A DNA stretch of 64,000 nucleotides from Ardenticatenaceae bacterium (GTDB taxonomy: Bacteria > Chloroflexota > Anaerolineae > Promineifilales > Promineifilaceae). The notes below the pieces were generated by a model. That model was given only the letters and a program-made list of their open reading frames with translations, had not been told where the DNA came from and made no database searches. The stretch spans positions 1 to 64,000 of the forward strand of contig WYBM01000041.1 in assembly GCA_011525915.1 (NCBI GenBank), written 5' to 3'. Below, in pieces: positions 16,005 to 25,064 of the stretch (positions are counted from its first letter, which is position 1; each line of letters opens with the position of its first letter). The position numbers and the translations under genes were made by a program.

Positions 16005-18776
16005 TCAGCAAGCCGGGTAACTAGATGCAGACAAGGCTGCCACCAGGTTCTGAATGTACAGCAGGTCCCCTCGGGCAAAAGCCGGGACGTCCAGGTACTT
16101 GCTCAATTCTGCCTGCGATTCACAGGAGATCTGGGCCTTGGCCTGGAACAGGGCATTATAATTGTACAGATTTGCCATAACCCCTTCACCAACAGTGGCC
16201 TCATAACGAGACACAAACCAGTAAGGGGCCACATAGTTATATTCGTCCAGGGCCTGTTGCACCTGGGTTGGTATGGTATTGTCCATATGCGCTGCCAGTT
16301 CGGGTACTAAGAAGATAAAGTTACGGGCAATGTCCAGGTGTTTCTTGTAGTAGCGATAGCCGGGGGCATTGGGGTCGCCCCAATATGAATCTTTTGAAAA
16401 GTTGTTGACGCGCATCTGTTGTAATACGTTAAGTTCATTGGTTACCTGGGTGCGCAGTGCGGCGTCGGCGCCTGTCATCCCGGCCATCTCTTGCAGCTCC
16501 AGAAAGCCAATATAACCGGCAATCCAGCCATTAAGTTCATAAGGTTGTTGCCGGAAATAATCTGTTCGGTTGCCTGATGGTGGTGTGGGCGCGGGTACGA
16601 CCACCTTGCTTTTTGCCAGGTTGTAAACGGTTAGGGCATTCACGCCAGGCACATTCTGGGCGTATTTCCACATGGCGTAGAAATTATGTTGTGGATACTG
16701 CCATAAGAATCCTCCACCTGCGCCTACGGTAGGGGGGTAATTGGCGGCAATGTCTGCAGCTACCTCTGGCGGTAGGACCATACTTTCTCTGGCAGCCCCA
16801 GACCAGCCGGTGCGCCCGTACATTTCATTGTCAAAATAGGCATTAAACTCACTCTGTAAGTAGGCCTGTACCTGTGTTTTCAGCCCCGGTGAAAGGTGAG
16901 GGTAGGCAATGGAAAGGGTATAGAGTGTATCACCAGGATTTTCGAAGTAGTTTTCCATACCGCTGATGATAAACTGGGCTACATTGTAATAACCGGGGCG
17001 CAGATGACCGGCGTCTACGATCTTTTGTATTTCGGTTTCCAGTCGGCTTTGAATCTCGCTGTTGGTCAGGGTTACGGCCGTATTTTGCCCCGGTGCAGCA
17101 GCCAGCAACGGCCGTGCTCCCAGTGAGGGGCCAGACCCAAAAGCAATAATGGTATTACTGCGGTGCACAAACAGTCGGCCCTGGTAAGGAATGATCGGGT
17201 TCTGGTCGCCGTGATTGTGGTAGGCTGCATTGACGCTGTTTGTGGTGCCCCTGTACCAGCCCCGATGCCGGGAAATAGAGCCGGGGTCTATAAACCACAT
17301 GGGATCATACCCTGGTGCCTGCTGACCTAAATTGTAAGACCAGGCCTGCCCTGGTTGGGAGTTGCTGTTCATGTAGTTAAACCAATCCCCCACCCGATCA
17401 CAGCACAAATTCCGGTAAATCATATTACCCCCGGCGGAAATTGCCTGGGGTTCTGCCAGGGCGGCAAAGCCGCCAGTGATACTCAAATAACGGGGCTGGT
17501 TGATGTTCCAACCCGTCACACGGCCCTTGGAATCAGAACAACATTGGTACACGTTGCCAAAGTACAGAATGCCATCACTGCCCACCAGCGGCGGGTAGCG
17601 GTTGCCAGACCCGGTGCCCCAATAACCGGCCGGAAGATACTCCGGGTAACCATCCTGATCAGAGTCAAAGGTGAATTCTGAACCGTTTGAGGTGTTTAAA
17701 ACGACAAACGTGCGCCGCCAGGGTTTATGCTTGTGCGCACTGGGCTGTGGGCTGTTTTCCAGATATTCCGTAATGCTGTTGGCATCCACCATAGGGTAGC
17801 CATGCGTCCAGCTTTGCGGGGGTACTTGTGGCCCTAACGTGGTTCCCTCCGGGGCGCCAGGCAGGAAAATGTTGTCAAGCTGCATTTGCCGGAACGTGCC
17901 ATACGTGCCACCGCCAGGTTTGTCTACGCTGCCTAACCCAGGTGATTCGCCCTCCCGGTAGCCATGGGCTGCAGAAAAGATGACTTTGTCACCATAGATC
18001 ACCGGCCAGTAAGATTGAAACTGCATGCCCGGTAAGGTTTCTGACTGCCAGACAAGCGCCCCTGTAGCAGCGTTAAGTGCATAGGCACGCATATCATTGG
18101 AGGCAAAAAAGATGTTACCATTGTGGTAAGCGGCTGAGAGATGAATGGGTCCTCCGGTACTGTATTGCCATATGAGTTGGCCCTGGTTGGGTGTGCCGTG
18201 GGCGCCAATGGCATACATCTTGCCGTCTCGGTTGCCTGCATAAACCACCCCATTGACGACCAGGGGGCTGGTGGCATAACCGGCTTTGGCCCCGTTATAA
18301 GACCATAGATGCTGGCCGTTCAGGGCACTTAGTGCGTGCAGTTTGCGGTCATAACCGCCCACGTAAACGACGCCATTTACCACAGTTGGTGAATGCCCCA
18401 ATGGCAATTGAGTGTCAAACCGCCAGGCAACATCGCCATTGGCCGGATTAAGCGCGTATAACCCTTTTGAAGTGGACACATAAAGAAGACCATGTTCAGC
18501 AATAATCTGAACATTTTGGGGAATATAGGCCTCAATGGGCTTATGCCATTCAACATGCACAAAGCCGCTTACTTCACTGGATGTCCAGGAGGTGCGCTGC
18601 GGATTGGCGGCTAGTGTGGGCCACCCGCCCCCCGTTGGCAGGCTGTAGGCGACAATAGGTAAATAGACGGTGTTTGTGCCGCCTTGTTGTGCCGACACAA
18701 TACCTACAAACAATAGGGCAAACAATAAACAAAGTAAAACAGGTTTTTTGATATGTAATTTTTTCACGCTATTCAT
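16005..18776 (-). CDS. Secreted PQQ-type beta-propeller protein with C-terminal helical domain (923 aa)
   Basis: The ATG at 18776 follows AAGGAG by six bases, so the 12 extra upstream codons of the open frame are left out. A signal peptide is followed by NTVYLPIVAYSLP, the YLPxV motif seen elsewhere here. Residues of about 75-280 are PQQ-like propeller blades, each with the pattern LYALNPANGDVAWRF or LHALSALNGQHLWSY. A less regular propeller part follows (to about 540), with clustered Cys in NVYQCCSDSKG and YRNLCCDRVG. The last 350 residues look mainly helical. Propellers of this kind are usually binding scaffolds. No catalytic assignment is possible. Confidence 0.78.
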   Translation of the reverse strand: MNSVKKLHIKKPVLLCLLFALLFVGIVSAQQGGTNTVYLPIVAYSLPTGGGWPTLAANPQRTSWTSSEVSGFVHVEWHKPIEAYIPQNVQIIAEHGLLYVSTSKGLYALNPANGDVAWRFDTQLPLGHSPTVVNGVVYVGGYDRKLHALSALNGQHLWSYNGAKAGYATSPLVVNGVVYAGNRDGKMYAIGAHGTPNQGQLIWQYSTGGPIHLSAAYHNGNIFFASNDMRAYALNAATGALVWQSETLPGMQFQSYWPVIYGDKVIFSAAHGYREGESPGLGSVDKPGGGTYGTFRQMQLDNIFLPGAPEGTTLGPQVPPQSWTHGYPMVDANSITEYLENSPQPSAHKHKPWRRTFVVLNTSNGSEFTFDSDQDGYPEYLPAGYWGTGSGNRYPPLVGSDGILYFGNVYQCCSDSKGRVTGWNINQPRYLSITGGFAALAEPQAISAGGNMIYRNLCCDRVGDWFNYMNSNSQPGQAWSYNLGQQAPGYDPMWFIDPGSISRHRGWYRGTTNSVNAAYHNHGDQNPIIPYQGRLFVHRSNTIIAFGSGPSLGARPLLAAAPGQNTAVTLTNSEIQSRLETEIQKIVDAGHLRPGYYNVAQFIISGMENYFENPGDTLYTLSIAYPHLSPGLKTQVQAYLQSEFNAYFDNEMYGRTGWSGAARESMVLPPEVAADIAANYPPTVGAGGGFLWQYPQHNFYAMWKYAQNVPGVNALTVYNLAKSKVVVPAPTPPSGNRTDYFRQQPYELNGWIAGYIGFLELQEMAGMTGADAALRTQVTNELNVLQQMRVNNFSKDSYWGDPNAPGYRYYKKHLDIARNFIFLVPELAAHMDNTIPTQVQQALDEYNYVAPYWFVSRYEATVGEGVMANLYNYNALFQAKAQISCESQAELSKYLDVPAFARGDLLYIQNLVAALSASSYPAC

Positions 18777-19036
18777 ATTCTGCTCCTTATCATTAATCTT
18801 TCTGGCTCCCACCAGATAGCTGCCTCAGAGCGGGCGCTCCGGGGCAAAACCCCAGCGTATGGGGGTAAGGATGTTTGTGTACACGGCGTGGGCAAAAAAA
18901 GGTGAGTGGTTTGAGCGCGTGCGCCCATAAAGTTACAGGGATAGTTAATTCGTTTCAAGTAGCCCTGTGGTCATGGTACTGACAAAATGCCAGGTAGACG
19001 CCCGGTTATGGAGACAAGGCGTCTACCTTTGCGCCC

Positions 19037-20275
19037 TTATTGGGCTGGCGTCCCATCCCACCCGGCCAGGCGAGCCATCAGTACCCAAAATGCTTTAGAT
19101 ACCCGAATCTTGCCAGCGGAAACATTACCCAGGTGGCCTCCATCTACTTCAGAGGTGTAATGCTGGCAGATGGCCAGGCGGTCAACACCGTCATCCGGAT
19201 AGTTTTCAGAATTGTTACCATTATTATAGGGAACGCCATCCCGATTGTCATAACATGGTTGGCCTTCAGGATCATGAGAGAGAATGGCGGCAACATCAAA
19301 AAGGACCTTATCATGGGCCATAGCATATTGCCGCATCTGATCGTTGAATGTATCTGACACCCCTGAGCCTATCCCTCGTGAGAGGCTGGTTGTCCAATAG
19401 ATAAACACCTTGTCAGGGTGCTGCGCTTCATACGCTTCCTGGTCAAAGACATCGTAATCATCGGGCGTGTCCCACAAGTAGCCCCCCGGCTGATCGGCAA
19501 TGGTGGAACCTTCATCGACTGCCAGATAACTGAACTGGAATGAAACCACGTCATACTGATTGATAATCGGGTCTATTATTTCTAGAAAACACCGCACTTT
19601 ATCTTGCCAGCGGTTACAGTCATTGCCTACTTCCCAGGTGATATAATCCCAGTTGGTGCGGTCATAGCCGCCAGGCCTGTACCAGCTTACCACAGCGGGG
19701 TCTACGGAGAATTCAGGCACAACGTGCTGATAAATGGAACAGCGATGGGGGGCGTCTTCGTCAGATTCGAAACTCAGGCAGACGAGGCCATCATCAATAT
19801 TTGCCCCTACTGACCGGTCAATAAAGAGCATATGAAGATCGGCTGCCGCTTCAAGGTATTGATCAGGAATTTGCTCAAAAAGCGCTACGGCATGATGATC
19901 AATGATGATAATGTTTCCCGATGGCGGGGTGGATGTGGGGGTTGCGGAAGCGACGGCCGTGGCCGTAGGGGTGGCCGTAGAAGTGGCGGTGGCCAGGCCG
20001 GTGGCGGTCATGGTGGGAGGGTGTGTCGGTGTGGTGGTGGCCGCTGACGTAGGCAGAGGGGTTGCTGTTGTTACAGGGGTATTGGTGGGCACGGCCGTGA
20101 CCGTAGGCGGCGTGTGTGATAAGACAACGGGTAAATATTCACGTTCAGTTCCCGCTGATGAAAGCAAGTTCCAGGCGGTAAGACGGTTCGTTTGGGTGAT
20201 GTATGCTACGATTAACGCAATGCAGATTAAAACAATGCAGAAAGTGGTAAGCATTCTGAGCTTTTCATTCTTCAT
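19037..20275 (-). CDS. Secreted or membrane-anchored SGNH-hydrolase-like protein (412 aa)
   Basis: The ATG at 20275 is preceded by AGAGGA, and the N-terminus then has a basic start and one hydrophobic helix (about residues 9-28). EREYLPVVLS follows at about residue 45, then some 65 residues rich in Thr, Pro and Ala, a typical cell-wall-spanning linker. The C-terminal 270 residues form one domain beginning IIIIDHHAVALFEQIP and ending DGGHLGNVSAGKIRVSKAFW, where the His resembles the C-terminal DxxH region of SGNH/GDSL esterases. A clear GDS motif is not seen, so enzymatic activity is uncertain. It is transcribed divergently from the propeller gene at 20607. Confidence 0.62.
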   Translation of the reverse strand: MKNEKLRMLTTFCIVLICIALIVAYITQTNRLTAWNLLSSAGTEREYLPVVLSHTPPTVTAVPTNTPVTTATPLPTSAATTTPTHPPTMTATGLATATSTATPTATAVASATPTSTPPSGNIIIIDHHAVALFEQIPDQYLEAAADLHMLFIDRSVGANIDDGLVCLSFESDEDAPHRCSIYQHVVPEFSVDPAVVSWYRPGGYDRTNWDYITWEVGNDCNRWQDKVRCFLEIIDPIINQYDVVSFQFSYLAVDEGSTIADQPGGYLWDTPDDYDVFDQEAYEAQHPDKVFIYWTTSLSRGIGSGVSDTFNDQMRQYAMAHDKVLFDVAAILSHDPEGQPCYDNRDGVPYNNGNNSENYPDDGVDRLAICQHYTSEVDGGHLGNVSAGKIRVSKAFWVLMARLAGWDGTPAQ

Positions 20276-20345
20276 AGATTTTCCTCTCATTATTCTTTGT
20301 AAAAGATGCCAGACCATCCCCCTGATAGCGGCCAAGGACGGGCTA

Positions 20346-20375
20346 ACTATACTGTCAGCACAGGAATGTTGTCAT
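20346..20375 (-). promoter_or_regulatory. Predicted sigma-70-type promoter of the SGNH-like gene
   Basis: On the minus strand, -35 ATGACA (20370-20375) and -10 TATAGT (20346-20351) are 18 bases apart, each five of six to consensus. The start point would be about 65 bases before the ATG at 20275. Confidence 0.45.
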
Positions 20376-20454
20376 GGAAAGCGTAGAAACGTTAAGATAG
20401 GACTTATATGCTGTTAATTTTTAGGCATGAGTGATAGGCCGGGCAGGGGCGGCG

Positions 20455-20480
20455 TTAAGTACGATCTTAATTTTGCTGTG
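20455..20480 (+). promoter_or_regulatory. TTAAG-N6-CTTAA element, copy 2
   Basis: TTAAG TACGAT CTTAA followed by TTTTGCTGTG, 126 bases before the ATG at 20607. It agrees with copy 1 at 23 of 26 positions and with copy 3 at 22 of 26. All three copies are intergenic and point toward a plus-strand gene. Confidence 0.45.
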
Positions 20481-20606
20481 TTTCCCTAGTACGGCGTTAG
20501 GCAAAAGCGCAGAAGTTTTTAAACCTTAAAATGGCATTTTATGCACTTTTGCTATACAAACCCTATTCTTTTCCCATCGGTGTTGAGGCCGAAAATTGTG
20601 ACATTT

Positions 20607-23285
20607 ATGCGTCAAAAACTGACTTTTATTATGAGTGTGTCGTGTGCGCTGGCCGGGCTATGGGTGGGCATGACGTTGGTAAAAGCACAAACCGCATCAT
20701 CGGAGTGGTCAGAGCCGGTAAATTTGTCCCGATCCGGGGCGACGGTTGATCCATTTATGGTCTTGGCCCCCAGTGGTGACTTTCACGTTATCTGGCAAGA
20801 TGCCTTTGCCGATGCCTATATGTACAGTCATGGCCAGAATAATTCATGGAGCAGCCCAATTAACGTGACGCTGCCGTTTACGGCCGTGACGCCTCATTTG
20901 TTAGCCGATGACAATGGCCGTGTCCATGCCTTCTGGCTTGACCCTGAAGACAGTTTGCTGCTTTACAGCGCAGCGCCCATTACCGGGCTGGCCACATTGG
21001 CAAACTGGTTACCCCCCTTAACATTGGCTGACGTAGCCATTGATATGGATGCGGTGGTAGATGCAAGAGGCGCCCTACACTTGCTTTATCTATGGCCTGA
21101 AGATACCGACGAGCAACCAGCGGGCATCTATTACCAGCGCACAACCGATGATGGACAGACCTGGCTGCCGGCCAAAGCCCTTTATCACTCACCCTATTTT
21201 CGCGGCCTGGCCCGCGAGGACGCCAACGTAGAATTAACCATAACCACTAGCAACGGCCGTGACTGGCTCTTTGCCGCCTGGGACAATCGCCCCCGCAAAC
21301 GGGTATTTCTGGCCCGTTCGGGTGATGGTGGCGTGAATTGGAACCCACCTACCGAAGTTGCCGGGCCTGAATCTGGCTCTATTTCTATATTGCCCTTTAA
21401 CATCAAAGTGGGCGCCAAGGGAGACAATGTCGTTCTTGTCTGGAGCAGTGGCCATCCTGATTCCAGCTGCCGCCAGTATACGCAATCATCCAATGACCTG
21501 GGTGAAACCTGGGCCGAGCGCCAACTTATGCCGGAGCTGCTGCCGGGGCTGGCCACCTGTATTAGAGATAACCATTTTGAAGTTGGTTCTGAGTATGTTT
21601 ATTTGTTGAGTACGGTGGAAGGCCAGGTCTATTTGTGGGCCTGGGATGGCAGCCGTTGGAGTCAGCCGCAGTTACAGGCACCATTAACCAGTTTTGATAA
21701 CCAGGAGACATTAAACGCCGTTGTTTTTCGCTGCCGGCAGTCGGCTATGGCCCCAGATGACCGTCTGGTGTTTGTGGGGTGTGAGGAGGTGGCCGGTGGG
21801 TTTAATGATGGGGATATCTGGCTGCTCACCCGCTCGTTGGGGCTGGCTGCCGAATGGTTTCCTCCGCTCACGGCCTGGTCGCCTGTGACACCTATAAGCA
21901 GCGGCCCTGAACGCTACTACGCCCAAACATTGGTAGCAGACAGCGTCAGCAATGTCCTGGCTTTTTGGGCCCTGGCCGGCGAGGGTGGCGGGTCTGCCCG
22001 CAAAATTTACGTGGCCCGCCTGGCAGAAGGCCGCTGGTCGCTGCCCGAAGAGGTGCTAAAGTTGCCAGAGGCCCTGGTTGGTCCGTTAACGGCCGTCGCC
22101 AGCCCCGCCGGGCAGGTCTATCTGAGTTGGGGTGACGCTTTGGGTCAGCTTTATCTGGCCCGGAATACGGCTGCTGAGGCGCATATCGCCTCCACCTGGA
22201 CAGACCCCACGGCCGTTCCCGGCATTACTGGCGTGGCCAGCAACCCGGTATTGGCTGCCGGTGAAAACGACATCTTATACCTGGCCTACGCCGTGGCCGT
22301 CAATGAAGGGCGTGGGATATATTTACGGCAATCAACAGACGGTGGGCGCACCTGGAACGAGCCGGTGATGGTGTTTGACGGCGCGGCTGCGGGTTGGGAA
22401 GTTGTGGGTCCGGCACGCTTAGCGGTGACAGGTGACGGCCTGATACATCTACTATTGGAACAGCAGTCGCTGTTGAGTGGTGATGGTTCACAAACACATA
22501 CCCTCTACTATACCCATTCTGAAGATGGCGGCCAGACCTTTACACCGGCCAGCATGATGGCCGAAGGCATTTTTTCCTGGAGTGCGCTGGCGGCCGTCAC
22601 CCCAGAGATGGTTCACCAACTGTGGCAGGCCTGGGATGGCTCAGCCGCCAGCCTGCAACATGCTTATTCTATGGATGGCGGGCAAACGTGGAGCCGGCCG
22701 TTTGTCATAGACGCTATTTCTGGGCCGGTGACATTGGCTGAAGGCGAAGGTGGGCGATTGTTTTTACTAAACCTGAACAACACGGCCGTCGCCGAATGGT
22801 ATTGGACGGGTGAGGGTTGGGTGCCCCAAGATGACCTGAACCTGAGCAAGGTGGCTCCGCTCACAGGCAGCGGGCAGCGTATTGCCGCCGCCCTGGCCCC
22901 GAATGGCCTGCTAACCACCCTGTTTGCCGCCCGCAACATAGATACCGAACCAAATGAGATAATGTTCAGCTTGCAGGCGGCCAACCGGACTGTGGCTGAA
23001 CTGGCAGGTGAACTACCGGCGCCGACGCCGGGCGTGGTGGTTACCGGGACGCCCTCACCGGCCGTATCGCCACCGCCCCTCACCCAAAGCGAAGAGCCAC
23101 CAGTGGCCCCATCGCCCACGTCAGAAGTCACGGCCGTGCCGGCGGCCCCCGGTTTTAGTAACACACCAGATGTTCCTCCCCAAAACGCGGCCCAGAATTT
23201 GCTGTGGGGGGTCATTCCCGGTTTTTTATTGATCGTATTAATATTCGGTGGGGGATTATATATGGTACGGCTGCGGCGGCGCTAG
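20607..23285 (+). CDS. Secreted sialidase/BNR-repeat beta-propeller with C-terminal membrane anchor (892 aa)
   Basis: A signal peptide from MRQKLTFIM to about VKAQ is followed by many propeller blades with the Asp-box pattern S-x-D-x-G-x-T-W, for example SGDGGVNWNPP, STDGGRTWNEP, SEDGGQTFTP and SMDGGQTWSRP. Near residue 810 begins a Pro/Thr/Ser-rich stretch. The chain ends in one transmembrane helix starting GVIPGFLLIVLIF and a short RLRRR tail, so it is displayed on the cell surface. The sialidase catalytic Arg triad cannot be identified confidently, so binding rather than cleavage is possible. The frame opens at 20541; I prefer 20607 because it gives a normal signal peptide, although neither start has a strong ribosome binding site. 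Confidence 0.77.
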   Translation: MRQKLTFIMSVSCALAGLWVGMTLVKAQTASSEWSEPVNLSRSGATVDPFMVLAPSGDFHVIWQDAFADAYMYSHGQNNSWSSPINVTLPFTAVTPHLLADDNGRVHAFWLDPEDSLLLYSAAPITGLATLANWLPPLTLADVAIDMDAVVDARGALHLLYLWPEDTDEQPAGIYYQRTTDDGQTWLPAKALYHSPYFRGLAREDANVELTITTSNGRDWLFAAWDNRPRKRVFLARSGDGGVNWNPPTEVAGPESGSISILPFNIKVGAKGDNVVLVWSSGHPDSSCRQYTQSSNDLGETWAERQLMPELLPGLATCIRDNHFEVGSEYVYLLSTVEGQVYLWAWDGSRWSQPQLQAPLTSFDNQETLNAVVFRCRQSAMAPDDRLVFVGCEEVAGGFNDGDIWLLTRSLGLAAEWFPPLTAWSPVTPISSGPERYYAQTLVADSVSNVLAFWALAGEGGGSARKIYVARLAEGRWSLPEEVLKLPEALVGPLTAVASPAGQVYLSWGDALGQLYLARNTAAEAHIASTWTDPTAVPGITGVASNPVLAAGENDILYLAYAVAVNEGRGIYLRQSTDGGRTWNEPVMVFDGAAAGWEVVGPARLAVTGDGLIHLLLEQQSLLSGDGSQTHTLYYTHSEDGGQTFTPASMMAEGIFSWSALAAVTPEMVHQLWQAWDGSAASLQHAYSMDGGQTWSRPFVIDAISGPVTLAEGEGGRLFLLNLNNTAVAEWYWTGEGWVPQDDLNLSKVAPLTGSGQRIAAALAPNGLLTTLFAARNIDTEPNEIMFSLQAANRTVAELAGELPAPTPGVVVTGTPSPAVSPPPLTQSEEPPVAPSPTSEVTAVPAAPGFSNTPDVPPQNAAQNLLWGVIPGFLLIVLIFGGGLYMVRLRRR

Positions 23286-23367
23286 ATATCCCGCACCCAG
23301 GGTTGGTTACAGGGGCCGCCAGATTGCGTCCATGACCCCCCCCGTTATAATTGGTCATTTGAGATAG

Positions 23368-23483
23368 TAAGGTGATCGGCAACAATAATTCAAAACAAAA
23401 ATCGCTTTAGGCATTGCCGATTCCTTGAGGAAACCGCACAAAACTAGTGCGCCAGATTTGCCAAAACTTTATGCGGTTTACCA
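23368..23483. repeat. 116-bp intergenic element, copy 2 of 2
   Basis: Gapless partner of 5351-5466 (about 83% identity). Here the first stem is fully complementary, TCGGCAA with TTGCCGA, and the second stem AAACCGCA with TGCGGTTT is unchanged. It ends eight bases before the ATG of the next gene, so it forms that gene's leader. Confidence 0.7.
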
Positions 23484-23490
23484 AAATAAG

Positions 23491-25050
23491 ATGAATGGAA
23501 GAACAATCCATAAACTAAAAACCTTTTTAGGCGCGGCCATCATTTGCCTGGTCTGCTTCATCATGCCCATGAATACCATCCTGGCCCAGGAAAAGCCGGG
23601 CGATGCTGTCAACTGTGGCCGGGCCTTCAACTTTTCCAAATCCCCTGGCCATAGCTCAGTGGATCCGTTGCTGCTGGCTGATTCCTCCGGCACGGTTCAC
23701 CTGTTCTGGGCCGAGCGCATTACCGGCCCGCCGAATGACGTTATTAACACGCCAGATGCTGTCTTATATGCCGCCTGGAATGGCGAAAGCTGGTCGCTGC
23801 CTGTCGATCTATTCCTGTCGCCCAAAGAGTTATATAACCGGCGCATTAATGCGCTGCGGGGCGTTATTGATGATGAGGGCAATATCCACCTGACCTGGAT
23901 CGGGCCCGATAACACGTTTTTCTATAGTTCAGCGCATGCCAGCCGGGCCAGCCAATCGAATGCCTGGCGCACACCGGTGTATATCGCTGCCGATCAATCT
24001 GGTGCCCAATATTCGGCGAATATCAATTTCATGCCACCAAATACACTGCACATTGCCTACGGCCGTGAATTGGACGAAAATGACAACCAGACGGTTGTGC
24101 ACATTCGGTCTACCGATGGCGGGTTGACCTGGTCGGCCCCCAAAACTATCTACATCGTGCCTTATGTGGACCGAGGGGCCAGCAATGTGCGTGTTTGGGT
24201 GAATTCGCCAGACAAAGTGTATGTTACCTGGACGGAATGGGACACCAGCGGCAATGGCCAGGCCATTTTCTTTGCCCGTTCCCTGGACAATGGCCTCACC
24301 TGGGAAAAGCCGGTGATGTTAGCAGAAAGGCGGGGCATTGAGTATGAACGTGATTGGGTCACGCTGGCCGTGCTGGGCGAAGATGAGCTGGTGGCTTTTT
24401 GGGAAGGCGGCTACCGGGCTTACCGCCAGGCGCAATATTCGTATGATGGTGGCGTCACCTGGGGGCTGCCCATCGATACACTGGACTGGTTGATTGCCGA
24501 TAATGGGTTTGCGGAGTTTGTGCGCGATGGGGCAGACCGGCTGCACCTGTTTGTTTTCCAGCGCATTCGTGAAGGCAACGAAGATAGAAACCCGTTTGGC
24601 CGTGACACCAACGGCCTGTGGCACAGCATCTGGGAAGGGGAAACCCAATGGCGTGAGCCACATATCGTTGGTGAACCTAATGATGGCAACTTTGTCACTG
24701 TGGCTGTACGTGGTGGCAACGAGTTTTTTGCTGCCTGGTTTACGTATCTTGACCTGGAGCTATACTTGATCCAATGCCAATTTAAGGATACACCGGCCAT
24801 ACCACTTCAGCCCTGGACCAATGTGCCGCCACTGCCGGTGAATACCTCGGCGGAAGCAGAAGCCGGTGCTGATCAGCCTCTGCCTACGGCCGTTCCCACA
24901 GCGGCGGCTGCCTCTTCTTTTACGTTTCCTACGGCCACGGCGCCTACACCCAGCCCTGGTAATACTATCTTGATCGGGGTGATACCGACTTTATTCATTA
25001 TTCTCATTGTTACGGCCGTTGGCTGGCAGCGGCGCCGCCACAGCAGATAA
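23491..25050 (+). CDS. Secreted sialidase/BNR-type beta-propeller with C-terminal membrane anchor (519 aa)
   Basis: Smaller relative of the protein at 20607, in tandem with it. Signal peptide from MNGRTIHKLK to about ILAQ. The mature start NFSKSPGHSSVDPLLLADSS parallels NLSRSGATVDPFMVLAPSG of the neighbour. Asp-box-like repeats include STDGGLTWSAP, SLDNGLTWEKP and SYDGGVTWGLP. A Thr/Pro/Ala-rich linker leads to a terminal helix beginning GVIPTLFIILI and a QRRRHSR tail. The frame is open to 23425 inside the 116-bp repeat; the ATG at 23491 gives a normal signal peptide. The ABC exporter gene begins 14 bases after its stop codon, so surface propeller and exporter are probably co-transcribed. Confidence 0.77.
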   Translation: MNGRTIHKLKTFLGAAIICLVCFIMPMNTILAQEKPGDAVNCGRAFNFSKSPGHSSVDPLLLADSSGTVHLFWAERITGPPNDVINTPDAVLYAAWNGESWSLPVDLFLSPKELYNRRINALRGVIDDEGNIHLTWIGPDNTFFYSSAHASRASQSNAWRTPVYIAADQSGAQYSANINFMPPNTLHIAYGRELDENDNQTVVHIRSTDGGLTWSAPKTIYIVPYVDRGASNVRVWVNSPDKVYVTWTEWDTSGNGQAIFFARSLDNGLTWEKPVMLAERRGIEYERDWVTLAVLGEDELVAFWEGGYRAYRQAQYSYDGGVTWGLPIDTLDWLIADNGFAEFVRDGADRLHLFVFQRIREGNEDRNPFGRDTNGLWHSIWEGETQWREPHIVGEPNDGNFVTVAVRGGNEFFAAWFTYLDLELYLIQCQFKDTPAIPLQPWTNVPPLPVNTSAEAEAGADQPLPTAVPTAAAASSFTFPTATAPTPSPGNTILIGVIPTLFIILIVTAVGWQRRRHSR

Positions 25051-25064
25051 AGGAGCTTGCAAAC

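Larger units (their letters stand above)
20276..20606. other. 331-base divergent intergenic region
   Basis: Separates the SGNH-like gene (minus) from the first BNR-type gene (plus). It holds a predicted minus-strand promoter (20346-20375) and the second TTAAG-N6-CTTAA element (20455-20480). No gene is supported here. Confidence 0.6.

Noticed and set aside
19832..20417. Gly/Val-rich open frames on the plus strand
   Set aside because: They are the complement of the Thr/Pro/Ala-rich linker of the SGNH-like protein; low-complexity coding on one strand leaves both strands open.
22664..23215. 183-codon minus-strand frame
   Set aside because: It lies inside the surface-propeller gene, with no domain or ribosome binding site.
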